Source of the DNA: Desulfobacterales bacterium
Lineage (GTDB): Bacteria > Desulfobacterota > Desulfobacteria > Desulfobacterales > SpSt-501
Length of the DNA stretch: 9,648 nt
NCBI GenBank assembly: GCA_025454275.1
Contig: JALOOS010000037.1
Span: 1-9,648, forward strand
Reading direction: 5' to 3'
Position numbers and translations under genes: made by a program. The notes below the pieces were generated by a model. That model saw nothing but the letters and a program-made list of their open reading frames with translations, had not been told where the DNA came from and made no database searches. Of the stretch, positions 1 through 5,706 are shown piece after piece (the stretch's first letter is position 1; the number at the start of each line of letters is the position of its first letter).

Positions 1-94
1 TTCTGGATTTTATCGCAGGCTTTATCTGGGGGGGCAGGTTGCGGATCTGTTTTCGGCACGACTCCGAGTAAAGCAACCGGAAGCGCGAGGCCAT
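1..94 (-). CDS. RelE/ParE-type toxin, partial (N-terminus only)
   Basis: This is the first 31 codons of a gene that runs off the left edge of the window. The reading begins MASRFRLLYSESCRKQIRNL and continues PPQIKPAIKSR. A first beta strand, then a helix rich in Lys/Arg with a (K/R)QIRxLPPQIKPAI pattern, is characteristic of RelE/ParE-superfamily toxins, usually about 85-95 aa. Members either cleave mRNA on the ribosome (RelE) or poison gyrase (ParE); the missing C-terminal half would be needed to tell which. The ATG (94-92) shares one base with the antitoxin stop (TGATG), which is typical of translationally coupled antitoxin-toxin pairs and supports both the start and the function. It would be co-transcribed with the antitoxin. 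I am fairly sure of the superfamily and unsure of the subfamily. Confidence 0.72.
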   Translation of the reverse strand, partial: MASRFRLLYSESCRKQIRNLPPQIKPAIKSR

Positions 95-363
95 CAGGTC
101 ATCCACACCTGCTCATGCGTCCGGGTGCGGCCCGTCGAGAAATCCCGCCGGGATGCGGCCAACGCCTTGAGCGTCTTGGGATCTCCCAGAATCTCGATGG
201 TCTCCATGATCCCCTCATAACGATCCGGGGTCATCAGCACGCCGACCGCCACACCGTTCTTGGTCACAGTAATTGTAGCGTCTTCCTCGCCCATCTGCTT
301 GATGATGTCGAGCAGCTCCTTTTTGGCCTTGGTCACCGGTATTATTTTTTGGATATCGATCAT
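94..363 (-). CDS. Phd/YefM-family antitoxin
   Basis: An 89-aa protein starting MIDIQKIIPVTKAKKELLDI, which matches the N-terminal DNA-binding fold of Phd/YefM antitoxins: a short strand, an 'xxPVTKAKxxLxxII' helix, then 'ITVTKNGVAVGVLM' (about residues 31-44) and the 'PDRYEGIMETIEIL' helix (46-59). Family members bind and neutralise a RelE/ParE/Doc-type toxin through a C-terminal tail and repress their own operon. Here the tail is about residues 60-89 and ends VWMT. The family is usually 75-95 aa, so length fits. The next gene on the same strand begins inside its stop codon and looks like a RelE-type toxin. A near-consensus promoter lies about 30 bp upstream of the start. The Shine-Dalgarno is modest (GGGAG upstream of the ATG). 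The toxin type is open because the partner is truncated. Confidence 0.88.
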   Translation of the reverse strand: MIDIQKIIPVTKAKKELLDIIKQMGEEDATITVTKNGVAVGVLMTPDRYEGIMETIEILGDPKTLKALAASRRDFSTGRTRTHEQVWMT

Positions 364-389
364 GGAGGCTCCCGGTAATTTTTATAGTC

Positions 390-418
390 ATAATAATTTA
401 CCTTTTGGGACATGTCAA
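390..418 (-). promoter_or_regulatory. Sigma-70-type promoter of the toxin-antitoxin operon, with nearby palindromes
   Basis: On the minus strand there is a perfect -35 TTGACA (418-413), a 17-bp spacer and TATTAT (395-390), predicting a transcript start near 383 and a leader of about 20 nt. Two palindromes lie at the promoter. GACATGTC (409-416) overlaps the -35, and TGGGAATTCCCA (427-438) lies just upstream. TTATagtcATAA (382-393) overlaps the -10 and start site. Phd/YefM antitoxins autorepress through palindromes in such positions, so these are operator candidates by inference only. The region is clearly AT-richer than its surroundings. Confidence 0.7.
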
Positions 419-520
419 CGCAAGGATGGGAATTCCCAAAAAGGGTGGAGACCGGGAGGGGGCGGTCAGGTGAGGTAGCGGTGCCGGGCGGAATCGGCAC
501 AATCCACAGCAATCCGCAAC

Positions 521-560
521 CAAAAAGAACAAGGGGCTGCGACCGAAGCCGCAACCCCTT
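521..560 (-). terminator. Intrinsic terminator of tRNA-Phe
   Basis: Read on the minus strand, 560-531 folds into a stem of about 13 bp, with the two arms AAGGGGUUGC and GCAGCCCCUU at the base, and is capped by a C(UUCG)G tetraloop (548-543). It is followed by GUUCUUUUUGG (530-520). Three pairs are G-U wobbles that become A-C mismatches on the other strand, so the structure is designed for minus-strand transcription. It begins 8 bases after the encoded CCA of the tRNA. Confidence 0.88.
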
Positions 561-568
561 GATTTTAC

Positions 569-644
569 TGGTGCCGAGGGACAGAATCGAACTGCCGACA
601 CGGGGATTTTCAGTCCCCTGCTCTACCGACTGAGCTACCTCGGC
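569..644 (-). tRNA. tRNA-Phe (anticodon GAA)
   Basis: A 76-nt tRNA on the minus strand. The acceptor stem GCCGAGG (644-638) pairs with CCTCGGC (579-573), followed by discriminator A and an encoded CCA (571-569). The D arm contains GCTCAGTCGGTAGAGC. The anticodon arm is GGGGA-CTGAAAA-TCCCC, placing GAA in the loop. The variable region is GTGTC, and the T arm GGCAG-TTCGATT-CTGTC has one G-U pair. The body is very close to other bacterial tRNA-Phe genes. It decodes UUU and UUC. The gene lies 36 bp after rsmE on the same strand, with a candidate promoter inside the end of rsmE and a strong terminator behind it, so it is probably its own transcription unit. Confidence 0.98.
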
Positions 645-677
645 ACGCAGATGGAAAAACGCCCTTTAAGCCTGCAT

Positions 678-706
678 CTCTTAGGCGAGGGGCCCTTGTT
701 TGTCAA
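678..706 (-). promoter_or_regulatory. Candidate promoter of tRNA-Phe, inside the end of rsmE
   Basis: On the minus strand a perfect TTGACA (706-701) is followed after 17 bp by TAAGAG (683-678), a weak -10 with 3 of 6 consensus bases. The -35 encodes part of the HLDKQ tail of RsmE and the -10 includes its stop codon. Predicted start near 671 would give a leader of about 27 nt before the tRNA. The perfect -35 and position are supportive; the poor -10 limits confidence. Confidence 0.42.
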
Positions 707-1463
707 GATGTTTTTGGCCAGGCGCAAGGTCGCCGAAGAGGTGCTGAACGATGGCGCAGGCGGCGACGGCCGCGGTCTCCGCTTTCATGACTCGCGGGCC
801 CAGGCCCGCCACCCTGAACCCCGCCGCTGCCGCGGCCCGGGCCTCCTCAACGGTAAAGCCCCCCTCCGGCCCGATGACGAGCAGGATCGATTCCGGCCGG
901 CTGCCGGCGGCGCTGAGCTCTCCTTCGAGGGCCATCCCCGCATTCTCCTCCCAGAACAGAACCGACAGCTCATGCTCGGCGGCGAGGGCGAGGACATGCT
1001 TGAAGTCCGCCACCGGGTCGACCGCCATCAGGTGCGACCGCCGGCACTGCTTGAGCGCCTCGACCGCGATCTTGTGCCAGCGCTTCTGCCGGGCTTGGGC
1101 CCGGTCGGCGGCGGGCCGGGCCACCGCGCGGGTGCTCACGAAAGGCACCCAGCGGTGAACCCCCAGCTCGGAGAGCTGGTGCGCCAGCCGGTCCATTTTC
1201 TTCTCTTTGAGAAACCCCTGGGCGACGCTGAGGCGGATCCGGGAGCCTCCGGGGGCGGGGCGGGAGCCGGTGAGGCGGACCTCGACCCCGCCGCCCGACA
1301 TCCCAGCGATCACCCCGCTGAATTCACGCCCGGCACCGTCGAGCAGCCCGATCTCGTCGCCCGGGCGCAGCCGCAGAACATCTTTAATGTGCCGCGCCTC
1401 GTCGCCGTCGAGCCGCGCCCGCCCTCCACTGACCCGCGCGGGATCCACAAAAAAAAATCGCAT
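681..1463 (-). CDS. rsmE: 16S rRNA (uracil(1498)-N3)-methyltransferase RsmE
   Basis: A 260-aa SPOUT-class methyltransferase that uses S-adenosylmethionine to methylate N3 of U1498 in helix 44 of 16S rRNA at the subunit interface. The N-terminal PUA-like RNA-binding part is residues 1-70, with MRFFFVDPARV and HIKDVLRLRPGDEIGLLDG. The SPOUT domain follows. It shows KEKKMDRLAHQLSELGV (86-102), RWHKIAVEALKQCRR (128-142), the SAM-loop motif IGPEGGFT (197-204) and the C-terminal knot motif LGPRVMKAETA (221-231). Length is normal for the family (about 240-260). The knot motif has Lys at 227 where the family usually has Arg (LGxRILRxETA). The ATG is preceded by GAGGAGG (1478-1472) at 10-nt spacing, which supports this start. 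Codons 3-5 form a run of nine T, a place where slippage or sequencing error could occur. It is followed by tRNA-Phe on the same strand. Confidence 0.96.
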   Translation of the reverse strand: MRFFFVDPARVSGGRARLDGDEARHIKDVLRLRPGDEIGLLDGAGREFSGVIAGMSGGGVEVRLTGSRPAPGGSRIRLSVAQGFLKEKKMDRLAHQLSELGVHRWVPFVSTRAVARPAADRAQARQKRWHKIAVEALKQCRRSHLMAVDPVADFKHVLALAAEHELSVLFWEENAGMALEGELSAAGSRPESILLVIGPEGGFTVEEARAAAAAGFRVAGLGPRVMKAETAAVAACAIVQHLFGDLAPGQKHLDKQGPLA

Positions 1464-1489
1464 GGCGGCCGATCCTCCTCTGCGGGGAC

Positions 1490-1518
1490 ACTCTACCCGT
1501 CCGGATGTTTAAAAACAA
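1490..1518 (-). promoter_or_regulatory. Candidate rsmE promoter
   Basis: On the minus strand, TTGTTT (1518-1513), a 17-bp spacer and TAGAGT (1495-1490) give 3/6 and 4/6 matches to the sigma-70 consensus. The implied start is near 1483, giving a leader of about 20 nt that contains the strong Shine-Dalgarno of rsmE. This is one of several possible readings of a 244-bp divergent spacer (1464-1707). Confidence 0.38.
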
Positions 1519-1604
1519 GCCGGGCCCGTATCCGAACGCCGCTGAGACAAGCTGTTCCGTCTCCAATCAAGGCCCTGCAGCATGCCTGCAAAGCGACGGA
1601 ATGC

Positions 1605-1634
1605 TTGACCGACTGCCGGGTTATGTGGTAAATT
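1605..1634 (+). promoter_or_regulatory. Candidate promoter of the acidic protein gene
   Basis: TTGACC (1605-1610), an 18-bp spacer and TAAATT (1629-1634) match the sigma-70 consensus at 5/6 and 4/6 positions. The stretch 1621-1665 is markedly AT-rich compared with the flanks, as expected for a promoter. The implied leader is about 67 nt. The gene's own ribosome binding site is GGAG (1698-1701), 6 nt before the ATG. Confidence 0.45.
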
Positions 1635-1707
1635 TATTAAAAATTTCGAAGATTTTCAGTGATTACGAAACCGGTTCTACCCCGGGGGGAGGGAAACGGA
1701 GAAACCC

Positions 1708-2685
1708 ATGGATGATCCCAAGAAGAGATCCTTGAATCAGCCTCCGCCCGAGGACGAGGAGATCATCGAACTGATCGATGAAGTGCCCGATGTCGAATCG
1801 GGAACCGATCTGTCGGAGATTGAACAGAACCTGCTCGAACTTGAACGCCGCTTCGCGGCCGAACCGGCTCCCACCCCGGACCAGGACAATGCCCTCGAAG
1901 CCGAGCTGCCCGATCTCGGCGATCTCGAAGAGCTCGATTTCGAGTTGGAACCCGATGCTCCCGAGCCCAAGGCAGCATCACCGGCGACCCAGCCCCCGGC
2001 AGCGGCCGGCATGAACGATCTCGAAAAGCACCTCGACTGGCTCTTCGACGAAGAGCTGCCGCCGCCGGCCCCCCAGGCGGCCGAATCCGGCGCCCTCGAT
2101 CCCAACGAAGTGATTCCGATTGCGGAGTTCGATGAGCAATTCCTGGAGCCCGAGGTGCCGCCCCTGGGTGAAACGGCCGCAGCGGCGGCCGACGCCGGCA
2201 GCGAAGAGGATGAGACGCTCGAGCTTCTCGACATCGAGGAGGACGCGCCCGAAGATGAGCTGATCGTGTTCGACGCGCCGGAAACAGCGCCCGAGGCCGA
2301 AGAAGAGCCGCTTGAGCTTTTCACGGAAGAAACCCCCGATGCCCCCGAGTCGGCACCCGCCGAGCCGATCGCCGCCGCCGATGCGGCCCTCCCGGTGGAG
2401 CCGGTGGAGATCCCTCCTGCAGCCGTTGCGGCCGCCGTCGTTGCGGCCGCGGCCGCGCCGGAAAAAACCACCTTGCCGCCTGCCCCCGCGGCAGCGCCGG
2501 AGACCATGCCGCCGCTGCTCGAACCGCTCTCTCCGCAGCAGATAGAAGCCGCCGTGGAGAAGGTCGTCACCCGCCTCTATTCCAGCCGCATCGAGGCCAT
2601 CATCCTGCAGGCGATTCAAAAAGCCGTCACCCTTGAGATCGAACGGCTCAAAAACGAGCTTCTCGACCACGAGACCGGGGGCTGA
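1708..2685 (+). CDS. Acidic Pro/Ala/Glu-rich protein with helical C-terminus; function unknown
   Basis: A 325-aa protein that I do not recognise as a named family. There is no signal peptide, cysteine or evident membrane segment. A short N-terminal motif EDEEIIELIDEVPDVE (15-30) is followed by a helix (about 34-50). A long acidic, proline-rich, probably disordered region (51-270) is studded with short hydrophobic-acidic repeats: LEELDFELE (73-81), ETLELLDIEED (169-179), ELIVFDAPE (184-192) and PLELFTEE (201-208). NDLEKHLDWLFDEE (103-116) stands out as a more structured insert. An Ala-rich run covers 238-250. The C-terminal 45 residues (about 274-319) form predicted amphipathic helices, with EAAVEKVVTRLYSSRIEAII then KAVTLEIERLKNELL. 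The layout (short N-terminal motif, acidic-proline spacer, C-terminal oligomerisation-type helices) and the place upstream of valS recall PopZ, but the DUF2497 signature is not evident, so this is only a hypothesis. A cytoplasmic scaffold or adaptor role is my best guess. Confidence 0.85.
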   Translation: MDDPKKRSLNQPPPEDEEIIELIDEVPDVESGTDLSEIEQNLLELERRFAAEPAPTPDQDNALEAELPDLGDLEELDFELEPDAPEPKAASPATQPPAAAGMNDLEKHLDWLFDEELPPPAPQAAESGALDPNEVIPIAEFDEQFLEPEVPPLGETAAAAADAGSEEDETLELLDIEEDAPEDELIVFDAPETAPEAEEEPLELFTEETPDAPESAPAEPIAAADAALPVEPVEIPPAAVAAAVVAAAAAPEKTTLPPAPAAAPETMPPLLEPLSPQQIEAAVEKVVTRLYSSRIEAIILQAIQKAVTLEIERLKNELLDHETGG

Positions 2686-2851
2686 CCCGCCGGCCGGGCG
2701 CAAACCGATTGCTTCCCCCAAGCACTCCCCCATCCTCTTGAACTCCGGCGGTCGGGGTGTTAGAAAACGGCGCTTGCGGCAATGCGCCGCCGGGTGGAGT
2801 GGAACCCCCTGATGGCCGGGTGCACACCCCCGCGACCCCCATGAAGCATTT

Positions 2852-2887
2852 CCCGTAAACGTGCGCGTGCACGTGCACGTTCACGGG
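2852..2887. repeat. 36-bp near-perfect palindrome built from five hexamers
   Basis: The arms pair with 16 of 18 Watson-Crick pairs. The exceptions are A2857 with C2882 and a G-T pair at 2865/2874. The same stretch is a run of five 6-bp units (2855-2884): GTAAAC, GTGCGC, GTGCAC, GTGCAC, GTTCAC. Its centre is strictly alternating purine-pyrimidine, so it could extrude as a cruciform or adopt Z-DNA. In RNA it is a very strong hairpin. It is followed by a short T-stretch (2895-2898) that is too weak for a standard terminator. Role unknown. Confidence 0.85.
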
Positions 2888-2913
2888 TAAACCGTTTTAT
2901 AAGGAAGGGCATC

Positions 2914-2943
2914 GTGAACGGGAACGGGTACGTGTACGGGAAC
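2914..2943. repeat. Five-unit tandem hexamer array, consensus GKGWAC
   Basis: The units are GTGAAC, GGGAAC, GGGTAC, GTGTAC, GGGAAC, in perfect 6-bp phase over 30 bp. It lies 29 bp after the first hexamer array and has the same number of units and the same G-N-N-N-R-C frame. CGTGAACG (2913-2920) is an exact complement of CGTTCACG (2878-2885) in the first array, so the two arrays could pair to give an alternative hairpin. Not a CRISPR: there are no spacers. Confidence 0.75.
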
Positions 2944-3036
2944 GATGACAGGTGCCGAGCGGCGACCCGGAACCGATCGAATCCGCCTGAACGAGGTAAT
3001 CGAAAAACGATCTAGCGAAGCGAGGATGATATCCCC

Positions 3037-5706
3037 ATGAGTTCCGAGACACTGGAAAAGGGCTACGAGCCGCAGGAGGTCGAACGCCGCTGGTACGCGT
3101 TTTGGGAAGAGAACGGGCTCTTCGCGGCCCGCGAGGAGGACGGTGCGCCGGGCTACGCCATCGTCATCCCCCCGCCCAACGTCACCGGGGTGCTGCACAT
3201 GGGCCATGCCCTCAACAACACCCTCCAGGACATCCTCTGCCGCTACCGGCGGCTGCGGGGCGACAATGTGCTCTGGATGCCGGGCACCGACCATGCCGGG
3301 ATCGCCACCCAGAACGTGGTCGAGCGCAAATTGGCCCAGGAGGGGACCGACCGCCATGCGCTGGGCCGCGAGCGCTTCATCGCCGAGGTGTGGGCCTGGC
3401 GCGAGAAGTTCGGCGGCGCCATCATCCGCCAGCTCAAACGGCTGGGGGCCTCCTGCGACTGGGCGCGCGAGCGCTTCACGATGGACGAGGGTCTCTCCCG
3501 CGCGGTGCGCCAGGTCTTCGTCGATCTCTACCGCCAGGGGCTGATCTACCGGGGGTTTTATATCATCAACTGGTGCCCGCGCTGCCGAACGGCGCTCGCC
3601 GACCTCGAGGTCGAGCACGAGGAGACCGACGGCCGCCTCTACCACATCCGCTACCCCTTTCCGGGCGGCAAGGGGGGGATCACGGTGGCCACCACCCGGC
3701 CGGAGACGATGCTGGGGGACACGGCCGTCGCCGTGAACCCCGACGACGAACGCTACCGCGGGCTCACCGCCGCCGCCGTCATACTGCCGCTCATGCAGCG
3801 TGAGATCCCGATCATCCGGGACGCCTATGTCGACATGGGCTTCGGCACCGGCGGGCTCAAGGTGACCCCGGCCCACGACCCGAACGACTTCGAGATCGCC
3901 CGCCGGCACGATCTGCCGAGCGTCAAGGTGATCGGCGACGACGGCCGCATGACCGAGGCGGCCGGCCGCTTCGCGGGTCTCGACCGCTTCGAGTGCCGCG
4001 TGCGCGTGGTGCAGGAGTTGACCGAGGCGGGGCTGCTCGAAAAGAGCGAGCCCCACCGCCACGCCGTCGGCCACTGCTACCGCTGCAAGGCAGCGGTCGA
4101 GCCCAACCTCTCGCGCCAGTGGTTCGTGCGCGCCCGGCCGCTGGCCGAAAAGGCGATCGCCGCCGTGAAGCAGGGGGAGACGCGCATCATCCCGGAGAAC
4201 TGGGCCGCCACCTACTTCGACTGGCTCGAAAACATCCGCGACTGGTGCATCTCGCGCCAGATCTGGTGGGGCCACCAGATCCCCGCCTGGACCTGCGCGG
4301 GGTGCGGCGAGGTGGCGGTCGCGCTGGAGGCCCCGGCCGCCTGCCCCCGCTGCGGGGAGACCCGCCTCACGCAGGAGGAGGATGTGCTGGACACCTGGTT
4401 CAGCTCGGCCCTCTGGCCCTTTTCCACCATGGGCTGGCCGGAAGAGACCCGTCTGCTCAAGACCTTCTACCCCACCTCGGTCCTGGTGACCGGCTTCGAC
4501 ATCCTCTTCTTCTGGGTGGCGCGCATGATGATGATGGGGCTGCATTTCATGCAGGCCGTGCCCTTCCGGGACGTCTACGTCCACGCCCTGGTGCGCGACG
4601 AGGACGGCCAGAAGATGAGCAAGTCCAAGGGCAACGTCATCGACCCGATCGACATCATCGACCGCCACGGCACCGATGCCTTCCGCTTCACCCTGGCGGC
4701 CTTCGCCGCCCAGGGCCGCGACGTCAAGATGTCCGAAAAACGGGTCGAGGGCTACCGCAATTTCATCAACAAGCTCTGGAACGCCGCGCGCTTCGCCCTG
4801 ATGCACATCGACCGCCGCCGGGAGCTGCCCGCCCCGCGTGCGCTCTCCCTGCCCGATCGCTGGATTTTGGCCCGCCTCTCCCGTGCGGTCGCCGAGAGCG
4901 CCCGGGCCATCGATGCCTACCGCTTCAACGACGCCGCCGGCGTACTGTACGCCTTCGTCTGGCACGAAGTCTGCGACTGGTACCTGGAGGCGATCAAACC
5001 GGCCCTGCACGGCAAGCTGGACGCCGCCGCCAGGGATCGCTCGCTCGCCGTGCTCTGGCGGGTGCTGCACGACACCCTCATCCTGCTGCACCCCTTCGTC
5101 CCGTTCGTGACCGAGGAGATCTGGCATAAACTGCCCGGCACCCAGGGCTCCATCATGCGGGCGGTCTTCCCGGGGGATGGGGCGGCCGCGGCCGCCCTGC
5201 CCCCGGACCCCTCGGCCGAAGCCGACATGGGGGTCCTGATCGATGTCATCTCCGGCATCCGCACCATCCGGGGCGAGATGGGCATCCCACCCGGCATGGC
5301 GCTCGAGGCGGTGGTCCACCCCGCGACCGCCGAGGCCCGGAGCCTGATCGAAGACCACCGCGAGCTGATCGCGAATCTCGCCCGGCTGCGCGCCCTCGCC
5401 GTCACCGGCAGCCCCGAGCGGCCGAGGGCTTCGGCCACCGCCGTCATGCCGGGGGCCACCGTCTTCGTGCCGCTCGAGGGGATCATCGATTTTAAACGGG
5501 AGCGCGAACGGCTGGGAAAGGAGTTCACCCGAACCGAGGCGGAGCTCGCGTCGGTGGCGAAAAAGCTTCAGAACCAGGACTTCCTCGCCAAGGCCCCGGC
5601 CGAGGTGGTGGCAAAGGTCAAGGATCAGCAGCAGGAGCTGGCTGAAAAACTGCAGAAAATCCGCGCCAACCTGGACAAGATCAACACCTATGATTCCCCT
5701 TCGTGA
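3037..5706 (+). CDS. valS: Valine--tRNA ligase (ValRS)
   Basis: An 889-aa class I aminoacyl-tRNA synthetase that charges tRNA-Val and hydrolyses mischarged Thr-tRNA-Val. The catalytic Rossmann fold carries the HIGH-type motif HMGH (54-57) within PPPNVTGVLHMGHALN, and KMSKS at 526-530. The CP1 editing domain shows TTRPETMLGDTAVAV (219-233) and HDPNDFEIARRH (280-291). Metal-binding-type Cys clusters are WCPRC (179-183), HCYRC (346-350) and a ribbon of CAGC/CPRC (420-423 and 436-439). The anticodon-binding helical domain follows (about 605-800), then the Lys/Glu-rich coiled-coil arm (about 805-885) that contacts tRNA in bacterial ValRS. Length is normal (about 880-950) and all key motifs are intact. 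The start fits the usual beginning and has GAGGA 10 nt upstream. The 3' end overlaps the rhomboid gene by 17 nt, implying an operon. Confidence 0.98.
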   Translation: MSSETLEKGYEPQEVERRWYAFWEENGLFAAREEDGAPGYAIVIPPPNVTGVLHMGHALNNTLQDILCRYRRLRGDNVLWMPGTDHAGIATQNVVERKLAQEGTDRHALGRERFIAEVWAWREKFGGAIIRQLKRLGASCDWARERFTMDEGLSRAVRQVFVDLYRQGLIYRGFYIINWCPRCRTALADLEVEHEETDGRLYHIRYPFPGGKGGITVATTRPETMLGDTAVAVNPDDERYRGLTAAAVILPLMQREIPIIRDAYVDMGFGTGGLKVTPAHDPNDFEIARRHDLPSVKVIGDDGRMTEAAGRFAGLDRFECRVRVVQELTEAGLLEKSEPHRHAVGHCYRCKAAVEPNLSRQWFVRARPLAEKAIAAVKQGETRIIPENWAATYFDWLENIRDWCISRQIWWGHQIPAWTCAGCGEVAVALEAPAACPRCGETRLTQEEDVLDTWFSSALWPFSTMGWPEETRLLKTFYPTSVLVTGFDILFFWVARMMMMGLHFMQAVPFRDVYVHALVRDEDGQKMSKSKGNVIDPIDIIDRHGTDAFRFTLAAFAAQGRDVKMSEKRVEGYRNFINKLWNAARFALMHIDRRRELPAPRALSLPDRWILARLSRAVAESARAIDAYRFNDAAGVLYAFVWHEVCDWYLEAIKPALHGKLDAAARDRSLAVLWRVLHDTLILLHPFVPFVTEEIWHKLPGTQGSIMRAVFPGDGAAAAALPPDPSAEADMGVLIDVISGIRTIRGEMGIPPGMALEAVVHPATAEARSLIEDHRELIANLARLRALAVTGSPERPRASATAVMPGATVFVPLEGIIDFKRERERLGKEFTRTEAELASVAKKLQNQDFLAKAPAEVVAKVKDQQQELAEKLQKIRANLDKINTYDSPS

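Larger units (their letters stand above)
2686..3036 (+). other. 351-bp structured non-coding leader upstream of valS
   Basis: No gene is seen here. The stretch contains two mutually exclusive hairpins, a 36-bp palindrome and a hexamer array (listed separately). In the first hairpin CCGGCGG (2745-2751) pairs with CCGCCGG (2787-2793). In the second CGGCGC (2768-2773) pairs with GCGCCG (2784-2789), with TTGC/GCAA inside. Neither is followed by a U-tract, so no ordinary terminator of the upstream gene can be called. No convincing valS promoter was found. The valS ribosome binding site is GAGGA (3022-3026), 10 nt before the ATG. Confidence 0.6.

Noticed and set aside
651..1631. A 326-codon plus-strand frame opposite rsmE
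   Set aside because: It is a shadow of rsmE, is rich in Arg/Pro/Gly, and also runs through the promoter spacer. No family features are visible.
1737..2733. Antisense frames over the acidic protein gene (Ser/Ala/Gly-rich and Gly/Arg-rich)
   Set aside because: Their composition is just the complement of Glu/Asp/Ala/Pro codons; no ribosome site or family features are visible.
2790..2810. Possible T-box leader for valS (GGGTGGAGTGGAACC resembles the T-box bulge sequence)
   Set aside because: The conserved AGGGTGG-ACCGCG core is interrupted, and there is no Stem I, specifier loop or terminator/antiterminator pair that I can find.
2855..2943. CRISPR array
   Set aside because: The repeats are 6-bp tandem units without unique spacers and no cas genes are present.
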